This document shows, in pieces, positions 7,801 to 15,305 of a stretch of DNA of 33,076 nucleotides (positions within the stretch are counted from its first letter, which is position 1; every line of letters starts with the position of its first letter). Location of the stretch: NCBI GenBank assembly GCA_903933805.1, contig CAIZLM010000035.1, forward strand, positions 1 to 33,076. Direction: 5' to 3'. This stretch comes from an uncultured Bacteroidota bacterium. GTDB taxonomy: Bacteria; Bacteroidota; Bacteroidia; Chitinophagales; Saprospiraceae. The notes below the pieces were generated by a model that was not told the DNA's origin, made no database searches, and was given only the letters and a program-made list of their open reading frames with translations. The position numbers were made by a program, and so were the translations under genes.

Positions 7801-10800
7801 CCCAATCCTCCAACCACACTCCTATACCAGTGGTTTACATCCGATGGTTCCATCGTTAGTGCCGCCAATTCGGCCCAGATTGTGGTAGATGCACCTGGAT
7901 ATTATGAGGTCGCGGTGACCAATCCATCCAATGGCTGTAGTGCCCTTGATACGGTTCAAATGTTCAATGACACCCAGTTGCCGGCACTTTCCCTTTCCAC
8001 GCCAGCCACCTTAACCTGTACGCTGGCCGCCCAAAATCTGGCGGTCCAAAACCAGTCCTTGCCGGGTGCTTTCTCCTATCTCTGGTTTGCCACCGGGGGC
8101 GGGCACATCGTATCCGGCGGCAACAGCCTTTCTGCTACCATTGATGAACCGGGGACGTACACCCTCATCACCACGAACCTGGCAAATGGCTGTACGGCGA
8201 TCCTCAGCACCCCGGTATCGCAAGACATTGCGCCCCCTGTCGTGGTGGTGGCCAATCCTGTCCCCATCACCTGTGTCAACCCCAGTCAGGTGGTACAGGC
8301 GCAAAACCTGGCAACAACCGGCGTTTTTTCCTACAACTGGACGGCTTCCAATGGCGGCAATCTTGTTTCCGGTAGCAATACCCTGACACCCGTGGTGGAC
8401 CACGGGGGAAATTACACCCTCGTTTCCACCAACCTCAGCAACGGCTGTAGCAGCAGCAATACCGTTTCGGTGGCGCAAAACAACACCTTGCCCGATGCCA
8501 ATGCCGGCGCTGACGCAACCCTTACCTGCAACCTTGTTTCCATGACCCTCAGCGGCGGCGGAACCGGCGCGGTCAGCCTCAATTATAGTTGGCTGGCGTC
8601 CAATGGTGGACAAATTGCCTCCGGAGGTAGCACCCCCGCTCCCGTCATTGATGCCCCCGGCACCTATACCCTTACGGTCATCAATCCCGACAATGGGTGC
8701 ACCGACACGGATGTAGTGGAGATATTTAACGATGCAGGCGCTCCAACCGTCAGCGTTGGAACGGCGCCCATGCTGACCTGTGCACTGACCCAAACGCCCC
8801 TCAGCGCAACCGCCAGTGCAGGTGCAACCTTTTCCTATCTTTGGACTGCCACCAATGGCGGCAACATCCTGACGGGGCCCACCACCCTATCCCCGATCGT
8901 CAACGAACCAGGCGTTTATACCCTGGTGGTGACCAACGCCGCCAATGGTTGTACCCGTTCCGGCAGTGTCACCGTGTTGGAAAATATCCTCCCGCCCATC
9001 GTTGATGCCGGCGCTTCCGCTACACTTACCTGCGCCGTGACATCGCTCTCTCTGACCGGGGTTAGCAGCGGGGGCGCAGCCACCTACGCCTGGCAGACAG
9101 CCGGGGGCAACATCGTCTCCGGCGCCAACAGCCTGACCCCCACCGTCAATAAAACCGGCACCTACACCCTTACAGCCACCCTTTCCTCCAATGGCTGTAC
9201 GGCCAGTGATATGGCCATCGTTGGCATTGATACCATCGCTCCAACATTCTCCATTCAACAACCCGCATTGCTGACGTGTACCCAACTGACCATCACCCTC
9301 ACGGGGTTGGTTCAGCAGCCCGGCATTGGCAACTTCACCGCCAGCTGGAACACCACAACAGGGCATTTTGTCTCCGGACAAAACAGCCTCAATGCCGTGG
9401 TAGATGCCCCCGGAACGTATATTTTGAGCATCCAAAATGGCCAAAATGGCTGTAACGCAGCCAAGGCAGTTCCAGTTTTTCAAAACATCAACCCTCCCAC
9501 AGCCCTGACGGGCCCTGCGGGCAATATCACCTGTGCGGTTCAAAGCCTGATGCTCAATGGCAGCGGCTCTTCCACGGGAACCGGTTTTTCGTATCTCTGG
9601 ACAGCTACTGCAGGCGGCCAACTGTTGAACGGGGGAACCACCCTCAGCCCCACGGTCGGCAGCGCAGGCACCTATATCCTTCAGGTAACCAATACTGGTA
9701 CGGGTTGTACGGCATCTTCTACAACCACGGTGGGCAGTAATACCACGCCGCCCACAGTGGCCATCGCCCCGCCAGCGGTGCTGACCTGTATCCAGAACAA
9801 CGTGACCTTAAATGGCAATGGCTCCAGTACAGGGGCTAATTTTACCCCCTCTTGGACGACCGCTTCGGGCAATATTGTTTCCGGCCAAAACACCCTCATG
9901 CCTGTGGTTAATACACCCGGAACCTACCTTCTGACCGTTCTAAACGGCCAAAACGGATGCTCGACGACCGCTCAAACACTGGTTACCCAAAACATTGTTG
10001 CTCCCGGCGCCGAAGCGGGTACCGCGGAGGATTTGCACTGCAACCGACCCACCATTGCGCTGAATGGCACCAGTTCAACCAGTGGCAACATGGTTTTTAG
10101 CTGGTCCAGCAACAATGGCCATTTTGTTGGGGGGAGCAACGCACCTTCCAGCACCGTGGATACTCCGGGGCAATACACCCTGACGGTCAGCAACCCGCTG
10201 AATGGCTGTACTTCCACAGACAATGTCGTGGTGAATGCAGTACCCCTACCGGCTTTCGACCCCACCCTCGTGCAGCCAAACTGCAACGACCGCAATGGGG
10301 CGGTTGATTTCGGCAGTGTGACCGGTGGAAAATCGCCGTTTGAATACGCGTATGATGGAGGACAACTGTTTGGCAACCAAACCAATATTGACAACCTGCC
10401 GCCTGATACCTATACCCTAGTGGTACGCGATGCATTTGGTTGTACCGCTGCCGAAACGGTCACCATCAATCCGCCGTTTTTACCTTCGCTGAGCATCCCG
10501 ACGGTGGCGACGCTGTTGGTGGGTGACTCCATCCGTTTAGATCCTGTTACGGACATATTGCCTGCCAATATTGCCAGTTGGCAATGGTCGCCTGCAGAGG
10601 GTTTGTCGTGTACCGACTGTGCGCGTCCGTGGGCCAAGCCATTCAGGAGCACGAATTATACCCTTATCGTCCGTGATGTCAACGGATGTGATGCTGAAGC
10701 GCAGGTGCCGGTGCGCGTGGATCGGAAGCGCAACTTATATGCACCGAATGTATTTTCTCCGAACGGCGATGGGGAAAACGATTTTTTCACGCTTTTTGCA

Positions 10801-11019
10801 AGGGGGGTAAAGGAGATACAAGCGCTTCGGGTTTATGACCGTTGGGGCAGCGAACTGTTCCTCGGCGAACACTTGCAGCAGGGCGACGAGCCCAGTGGCT
10901 GGGATGGTACATTCCGAGGTTCTCCACTCACCCCAGCGGTTTTTGTCTGGTGGGCTAAAGTAGAGTTTGCCGATGGCGAAGTTGAAATTTATTACGGGGA
11001 TATTACGCTCGTGCGCTAA
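4882..11019 (+). CDS. Giant T9SS surface protein: lectin-like module, 18 Ig/PKD-like repeats, gliding-type C-terminal domain
   Basis: 2045 residues. A signal peptide of about 24 residues (FFRLALAASLLVTVLSKSSG) precedes QCTITVDAGDDIYLC, which opens a PKD-like domain. Residues of about 92-258 form a jelly-roll, carbohydrate-binding-like module beginning NLVVNGDFEQG and ending GGNDFALDDIVFAPVC. I count 18 tandem repeats of about 84 residues (about 263-1785), each with the pattern (I/L)TC ... F.Y.W.(A/T)..G..I(V)SG ... PGTYTL.V.N..NGC, so each carries two conserved Cys. A SprB-like repeat (about 1786-1866), another PKD-like domain and a gliding-motility-associated C-terminal domain (about 1953-2045; APNVFSPNGDGENDFF, YDRWG, GWDGTF) complete it. 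The C-terminal domain marks it as T9SS cargo. An adhesin or cell-surface fibre is the likely role, by inference. The paralogue downstream has the same order of modules but 9 repeats. Confidence 0.93.
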   Translation: MNIFFRLALAASLLVTVLSKSSGQCTITVDAGDDIYLCSPPSPTQLSGSISGDYLSFMWTPVTGLTGASTLQPTVNVTQSTFYVLSASAADLNNNLVVNGDFEQGNTGFTSDYGYSPGNLVPEAIYDVLDNPQDDHPSFAPCDDHTSGAGSMMVVNGAGSPNQDVWCQTVSVIPNAQYVLSAWVTSVVAGSPALLQFSINGGVVGPIFNAPSAVCNWQNYFQVWNSGANSSATICIVNQNTALGGNDFALDDIVFAPVCVVRDTVRIQVVSVTAMAAPAVVTLPCEGATLTLNGTGSSTGTNIAYLWETAEGNIVSGATTLNPVVNAPGLYTLTVAYTAPDGTVCEKMASVNVVLSPNPLSAWITPPAPLGCGSTTTTLIGNSNQSGFSVFAWETLDGNIVSGANQKNCVVNQVGTYVLTVTNTNTGCTSSAEILVTATTTPPIAIAMVSDTLTCLQDTITLSSTGSSTGTNIAYAWTTTNGHFVVGQNSPTSLVNTVGTYILNVTNTTNNCTSRDTVTVVGNTALPFLAVPPTQQITCSADTIPLNIVLSPPPMVLIQWTASNGGHFASGQNTPSPTVDAAGTYVVVVQNPSNGCTSSGTVVVTANMNHPVATILPPGGITCQSSSVVLSGNGSSSGTQFGYAWIATNGGNIVSGENTLNPLVNSAGDYTLTVLDSLNGCASSANTLVVADTNVVIVVANAPDTLSCIIQTTLLNANGSSSGTGIDYAWSTSNGNIVSGADTQNPLVDQPGIYQLILTNTVNGCAGIDLAVVLDNVLPPLISIASPSPITCANPVQDLVVYNTSPSGSFVYLWTASNGGHIVSGENALVPTVDAPGTYTLSTTNLFNGCIATSSTTVALDTIVPTAVAGVPGLLTCAQQTQLVDGSASSTGSSFTYQWVASNGGNIVGNNNGITATVDAPGTYLLAVTNLSNGCVGHDTIVVGQDVVAPIADAGLPQTITCSTAQLSLMANAPNPPTTLLYQWFTSDGSIVSAANSAQIVVDAPGYYEVAVTNPSNGCSALDTVQMFNDTQLPALSLSTPATLTCTLAAQNLAVQNQSLPGAFSYLWFATGGGHIVSGGNSLSATIDEPGTYTLITTNLANGCTAILSTPVSQDIAPPVVVVANPVPITCVNPSQVVQAQNLATTGVFSYNWTASNGGNLVSGSNTLTPVVDHGGNYTLVSTNLSNGCSSSNTVSVAQNNTLPDANAGADATLTCNLVSMTLSGGGTGAVSLNYSWLASNGGQIASGGSTPAPVIDAPGTYTLTVINPDNGCTDTDVVEIFNDAGAPTVSVGTAPMLTCALTQTPLSATASAGATFSYLWTATNGGNILTGPTTLSPIVNEPGVYTLVVTNAANGCTRSGSVTVLENILPPIVDAGASATLTCAVTSLSLTGVSSGGAATYAWQTAGGNIVSGANSLTPTVNKTGTYTLTATLSSNGCTASDMAIVGIDTIAPTFSIQQPALLTCTQLTITLTGLVQQPGIGNFTASWNTTTGHFVSGQNSLNAVVDAPGTYILSIQNGQNGCNAAKAVPVFQNINPPTALTGPAGNITCAVQSLMLNGSGSSTGTGFSYLWTATAGGQLLNGGTTLSPTVGSAGTYILQVTNTGTGCTASSTTTVGSNTTPPTVAIAPPAVLTCIQNNVTLNGNGSSTGANFTPSWTTASGNIVSGQNTLMPVVNTPGTYLLTVLNGQNGCSTTAQTLVTQNIVAPGAEAGTAEDLHCNRPTIALNGTSSTSGNMVFSWSSNNGHFVGGSNAPSSTVDTPGQYTLTVSNPLNGCTSTDNVVVNAVPLPAFDPTLVQPNCNDRNGAVDFGSVTGGKSPFEYAYDGGQLFGNQTNIDNLPPDTYTLVVRDAFGCTAAETVTINPPFLPSLSIPTVATLLVGDSIRLDPVTDILPANIASWQWSPAEGLSCTDCARPWAKPFRSTNYTLIVRDVNGCDAEAQVPVRVDRKRNLYAPNVFSPNGDGENDFFTLFARGVKEIQALRVYDRWGSELFLGEHLQQGDEPSGWDGTFRGSPLTPAVFVWWAKVEFADGEVEIYYGDITLVR

Positions 11020-11106
11020 CGGCATTGAAAAACGCCACTGGCCTTGTTCAATCCGTGTCATGCGTCAACCAAACTTACCAGATCAAAACATCAACATACG
11101 GTGGAA

Positions 11107-11149
11107 CCGCTACCTTCACGGTTGTGTTATACAACTGTGAAGGTAGCGG
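11107..11149. terminator. 19-bp inverted repeat downstream of the first giant gene
   Basis: The arm 11107-11125 (CCGCTACCTTCACGGTTGT) pairs with 11131-11149 with a single G-T wobble over a 5-base loop. No clear T run follows, so it may protect the mRNA 3' end or act with the next hairpin rather than terminate alone. Confidence 0.5.
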
Positions 11150-11222
11150 GAAATAGGAATGTTGCTCGCCCATTCGAAGTCGAGAAGTGCCGCTTTTTTT
11201 CTTGTCTTATGCTGTACAAATA

Positions 11223-11254
11223 CCCTGATTTTTCGCCAAAAATCAGGGCATTTT
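11223..11254 (+). terminator. Intrinsic terminator-like hairpin after the first giant gene
   Basis: CCCTGATTTTT (11223-11233) pairs perfectly with AAAAATCAGGG (11238-11248) over the loop CGCC, followed by CATTTT. It lies 9 bases before the next promoter box, separating the two giant genes transcriptionally. Confidence 0.6.
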
Positions 11255-11256
11255 AA

Positions 11257-11264
11257 TACCTTTG
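11257..11264 (+). promoter_or_regulatory. Probable promoter of the second giant surface protein
   Basis: TACCTTTG is an exact TAnnTTTG match just after the terminator hairpin. It would give an unusually long leader of about 190 bases before the ATG at 11460. Confidence 0.45.
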
Positions 11265-11459
11265 GGGTTTCAATTTTAGTTGTTATCTCTCGGCCATTCA
11301 GCCCATTTAGTTGGAACGCCACTAAACCCTTGAATTCACGCAACTGGTTACAAATTCACAGTGAAAAAAAACAGGGCTTACTATCGCAGTCTAGCTTGCG
11401 CTGCTGTACAAAGTGAAGGGTCTGATATGGCAGGGGAAAGATTTTGAAGTGCTCCAGTC

Positions 11460-14400
11460 ATGACAACACACCGTAGTTTATGCCTGTTGGTTTGCTGTAT
11501 GGCAACAGGTTTGCAAAAAATGAATGGGCAATGTCCCATTACAGTGGATGCTGGTTTAGACATCAGTGTCTGTGCTTTCCCTGCATCAACCCAACTCAAC
11601 GCCAATATCTTTGGTGATTATCTGGGCTTTTCCTGGACACCCGTCACAGCTGACAGCACCCTGGAGACCTTTGTGAGTCCCACACAACCCACTTCCTACG
11701 TATTGTCGGCAACGGCAGCAGATTTGGACCACAATCTAGTCGTCAACGGCAATTTTGAACAGGGAAATATCGGCTTCAACAGCGAGTATGGATACAGCCC
11801 TTATGATCTATTTCCGGAAGGCTTGTACGATATCGGGTACAACCCACAGGACGACCATCCGGCCTTTTCGCCTTGTTTCGACCATACTTCCGGTACCGGA
11901 AAGATGATGATTGTCAACGGCGCCGGCGATGCCGACAAAAACGTTTGGTGTCAAAAGGTGACGGTCGTTCCGAACAAAGAATATGTACTATCTGCCTGGG
12001 TAACATCCGTTTTTGCTGGTTTCCCGGGAATACTGCAGTTTTCCATCAATGGCGCCACTGTTGGGCCACTTTTTGTTGCACCCCAGTTGGTGTGTAGTTG
12101 GGATAACTATTTTCAGGTTTGGAACAGCGGCTCCAGCACCTCCGCCACCATCTGTATTGTCAACCAAAATTTTATTTTGGGTGGCAATGACTTTGCCTTG
12201 GACGATATTGTTTTTGCACCTGTTTGTACCGTGGTTGATACCATCCAGCTAGCAGAAGTCAGCATCACGGCTGTTGCGCCTAATGTCGTTGTCCTGCCCT
12301 GTCAGGGCGCATCTGTGACCCTCAGTGGCACGGGATCTACCACAGGACCCAATGTTTCCTATGCCTGGGCAACGGCAAACGGTCACATGGTAAGTGGGGA
12401 AAACACGCTGAATCCAGTGGTTGATGCGCCGGGGATATACACCCTAAGGGTCTTGAGGCCCTCTAGTGACGGTACCATCTGTGAAAAAACAGCCTCCGTT
12501 CAGGTGGTGCCCAGTACCAGTCCACTCGTTGTATCCATTGACCCACCCGCCCCCTTGGGCTGCAGTTATTCCACGACCAGCCTCACCGGCCACTCCAATC
12601 AACCCGGCTTTGAACAGTATGCCTGGGGTACAACCGATGGCCTCATTGTATCCGGTGAGAACCAGATGAATTGTGTCGTCAGCCAGGGTGGTTCCTATTT
12701 TGTAACGGTGACGAACACCAGTACCGGTTGTACAGCTTCTGCCTCCGTGGCGGTAACAGCCAACACGACGCCACCCCTGGCTTTCGCCCAAGTTGCTGAT
12801 ACGCTCACGTGCAACAGAGATACTGCGGTGATTTTATCAGCTGGTTCTAGCACAGGCGCCAATATTTCATACGCTTGGAAAAACACCGGGGGACAGGTTT
12901 TCGGCACAGACGCAACATTCGTTGTGGATACAGCTGGGGTGTATGTGCTCCATGTAACCAATACCAACACCAACTGTGTAGGACTCGATACCGTCACCGT
13001 GGTTGAAAACAAAGCGCACCCCTACTTAGAACTGCCAACAGCACAACAGATAACCTGCCGTTTTGATACCATTCAACTGACCATTGATATTGGACCATCA
13101 CCCATTTTATTGGTGCAGTGGACAGCAACCGCTGGCGGCCATTTTGTGGCCGGATCAGACACCCCAAATCCGTTGGTAGATACCGGCGGAACGTATGCGG
13201 TGGCAGTGGAAGATCCTTCCAATGGCTGTGTTTCCACCGGAGTGGTGGTGGTTACCACAAACATGAACCATCCAGTAGCAAGCATCGCAGCCCATGGGGC
13301 GGTTACTTGCCAATCGCCCATTGTCACTTTATCAGGGAGTGGATCGAGCAGTGGCGCACCATTCGGATATGCTTGGACGACGGCGAACGGCGGCAATATT
13401 GTTTCCGGGGAAAACAGTTTAGAAGTTTCGGTCAATTGGGCCGGCAACTATACACTCACCATATTGGATAGCCTCAATGGCTGCTTTGTGTCGGCCAGTA
13501 CCCAAGTGATGACAGACACCAACGCTGTTCATACCATCGCCAATGCCCCCGACACGCTCACCTGTAACTTGCTGTTGTCTCAGTTGAATGCCGATGGCTC
13601 CGTTGTTGGCATGAACTACACCCATACGTGGACCACCACCACCGGGCACATCGTCAGCGGTGCAGACACTCCAATGCCAAGCATTGATCAGCCCGGAAGT
13701 TATCAATTGCTGCTCACCAACAATGACAATGGTTGTTTCGGAATCGATCTAGCGGTGGTAATGCAAGATATTGTTTCGCCGCAGATCACTGCCACGCCAC
13801 CGATACCACTGACATGTTATCAGCCCACACAAATACTGGTATTTCAGAACAACACTCCGACAGGCAACTTTTTTTATGCCTGGACGACTTCATTTGGCGG
13901 ACAAATAGATGCCCTTACCCCAACCATTGATACCGCTGGTATGTATATTTTAACGACCACTAATCTCACCAATGGCTGTACTTCGATTGATAGCTTTCCG
14001 GTTGTAATGGACATGGGCACGCCAACTGTTGATGCAGGATTGCCCGGCCTGCTCACCTGTGCCCAAACCGCCTTGGTATTGGATGGAAGCGCCTCCTCTG
14101 CCGGTCAGGTATTTGCTTACCATTGGTCTGCTTTGTCGGGAGGCAGCATTGTAGGCGACGTAACGGGTAATACGGCCATCGTGGAAACTCCGGGTACTTA
14201 CATCCTGCATGTTACAGACATTGCCAATGGTTGTTTTGACCATGATACCGTTGAAATAAAGCAGGACATTGCGATCCCCATGGCAGATGCCGGATTGCCG
14301 GATACCATTACTTGCAACACCCCTCGGATAACTTTACTGGCGAATGGCCCCAATCCACCAGCAACACTGTCGTACCACTGGGATACTCCCGCTGGCCCAC

Positions 14401-15290
14401 ATCCGTTGGATATTGCAAAAATAGACGTAACAGCACCGGGAGTGTACACGCTCACCGTGACCAACCCGTTCAATGGTTGTTTTGCCAGCGACAGTGTAGC
14501 CATAAACGCCATTGCGATGCCCTCCTTCCAGCCCACACCCACGCAGCCAACGTGTCATATCCAATATGGAACCGTGGAGATCGGCACTATAAACGGCGGA
14601 GTAGCGCCATTCCAGTACTCCCTTGACGGAGGACAAACTTTTGACAACAAGTCCTATTTCAACAAATTGTCACCAGGCACTTATTCCCTGGTGGTACGGG
14701 ATGGAATTGGTTGTACAAGCGTGGAGACCGCTACCATAGATCCGCTTTTCATACCCACCGTATCCATTCCAAAGGTCGATACCCTATTTTTGGGTGATTC
14801 CATCTTGTTGGAACCTGTTACGAACATTTTGCCTTACAACGTTCAATCCTGGCAATGGTCGCCATCGGATGGGTTGTCATGTTCCGACTGTGCGCATCCG
14901 TGGGCGGCACCCTTTAGAAGCAAGATATATACCCTGACAGTCCTTGACAACAATGATTGTCCTGCAGAATCGGAAGTACGGGTGCTGGTGCATCGCAGAC
15001 GCATACTCTATGCCCCGAACGTTTTTTCTCCTAATTTTGATGGGGAGAACGATTTTTTTGCGATTTTTGGAAGGGGCATCAAAGAAATAGAGCGCTTACA
15101 GGTGTTTGACCGCTGGGGGAACCAATTGTTTGTTGGGAAGCATCTGCAAGCGGGTGACGAGCAAAGTGGCTGGGATGGCACGTTTCAAGGGCGACTTATG
15201 GATCCTGCGGTCTATGTCTGGGTATCGAGTGTAGTATTTATAGACGGTGAGGTTGAGTTGTTCCATGGTGACATCTTGCTGGTGCGATAA
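11460..15290 (+). CDS. Giant T9SS surface protein paralogue with 9 Ig/PKD-like repeats
   Basis: 1276 residues. A signal peptide (RSLCLLVCCMATGLQKMNG) is followed by QCPITVDAGLDISVC. A jelly-roll module (about 91-257, NLVVNGNFEQG to GGNDFALDDIVFAPVC) is highly similar to that of the upstream gene. Nine repeats of about 84 residues follow (about 260-1017), each with paired Cys (LTC...NGC), then a SprB-like module (about 1018-1097, FQYSLDGGQTFDN), a PKD-like domain and a gliding-motility C-terminal domain (about 1183-1276; APNVFSPNFDGENDFF, FDRWG, GWDGTF, ending GDILLVR). Repeat by repeat it aligns in order with repeats 1-9 of the upstream protein; repeats 10-18 have no counterpart. This points to tandem gene duplication followed by repeat gain or loss. 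It is presumably T9SS cargo with the same adhesive role. It is convergent with uvrB, with only 15 bases between stops. Confidence 0.93.
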   Translation: MTTHRSLCLLVCCMATGLQKMNGQCPITVDAGLDISVCAFPASTQLNANIFGDYLGFSWTPVTADSTLETFVSPTQPTSYVLSATAADLDHNLVVNGNFEQGNIGFNSEYGYSPYDLFPEGLYDIGYNPQDDHPAFSPCFDHTSGTGKMMIVNGAGDADKNVWCQKVTVVPNKEYVLSAWVTSVFAGFPGILQFSINGATVGPLFVAPQLVCSWDNYFQVWNSGSSTSATICIVNQNFILGGNDFALDDIVFAPVCTVVDTIQLAEVSITAVAPNVVVLPCQGASVTLSGTGSTTGPNVSYAWATANGHMVSGENTLNPVVDAPGIYTLRVLRPSSDGTICEKTASVQVVPSTSPLVVSIDPPAPLGCSYSTTSLTGHSNQPGFEQYAWGTTDGLIVSGENQMNCVVSQGGSYFVTVTNTSTGCTASASVAVTANTTPPLAFAQVADTLTCNRDTAVILSAGSSTGANISYAWKNTGGQVFGTDATFVVDTAGVYVLHVTNTNTNCVGLDTVTVVENKAHPYLELPTAQQITCRFDTIQLTIDIGPSPILLVQWTATAGGHFVAGSDTPNPLVDTGGTYAVAVEDPSNGCVSTGVVVVTTNMNHPVASIAAHGAVTCQSPIVTLSGSGSSSGAPFGYAWTTANGGNIVSGENSLEVSVNWAGNYTLTILDSLNGCFVSASTQVMTDTNAVHTIANAPDTLTCNLLLSQLNADGSVVGMNYTHTWTTTTGHIVSGADTPMPSIDQPGSYQLLLTNNDNGCFGIDLAVVMQDIVSPQITATPPIPLTCYQPTQILVFQNNTPTGNFFYAWTTSFGGQIDALTPTIDTAGMYILTTTNLTNGCTSIDSFPVVMDMGTPTVDAGLPGLLTCAQTALVLDGSASSAGQVFAYHWSALSGGSIVGDVTGNTAIVETPGTYILHVTDIANGCFDHDTVEIKQDIAIPMADAGLPDTITCNTPRITLLANGPNPPATLSYHWDTPAGPHPLDIAKIDVTAPGVYTLTVTNPFNGCFASDSVAINAIAMPSFQPTPTQPTCHIQYGTVEIGTINGGVAPFQYSLDGGQTFDNKSYFNKLSPGTYSLVVRDGIGCTSVETATIDPLFIPTVSIPKVDTLFLGDSILLEPVTNILPYNVQSWQWSPSDGLSCSDCAHPWAAPFRSKIYTLTVLDNNDCPAESEVRVLVHRRRILYAPNVFSPNFDGENDFFAIFGRGIKEIERLQVFDRWGNQLFVGKHLQAGDEQSGWDGTFQGRLMDPAVYVWVSSVVFIDGEVELFHGDILLVR

Positions 15291-15305
15291 GCAACGGGGG
15301 CTCGC

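Larger units (their letters stand above)
11150..11459. other. Spacer between the giant paralogues, no gene seen
   Basis: It holds the terminator at 11223, the promoter box at 11257 and, at about 11339-11351, an isolated GCAACTGGTTAC string resembling a family-E terminus without the rest of an element. No credible coding region is visible. Confidence 0.5.

Noticed and set aside
8011-9621. Long minus-strand frames (about 260 and 244 codons) inside the first giant gene
   Set aside because: Antisense shadows of the repetitive Ig-like coding sequence; the predicted peptides are Gly/Ile-rich, repeat with the same period and lack initiation signals.
5670-14510. Regular short repeats that might suggest a CRISPR array
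   Set aside because: The period is about 254 bases, coding and in frame; these are protein-domain repeats, not direct repeats with spacers.
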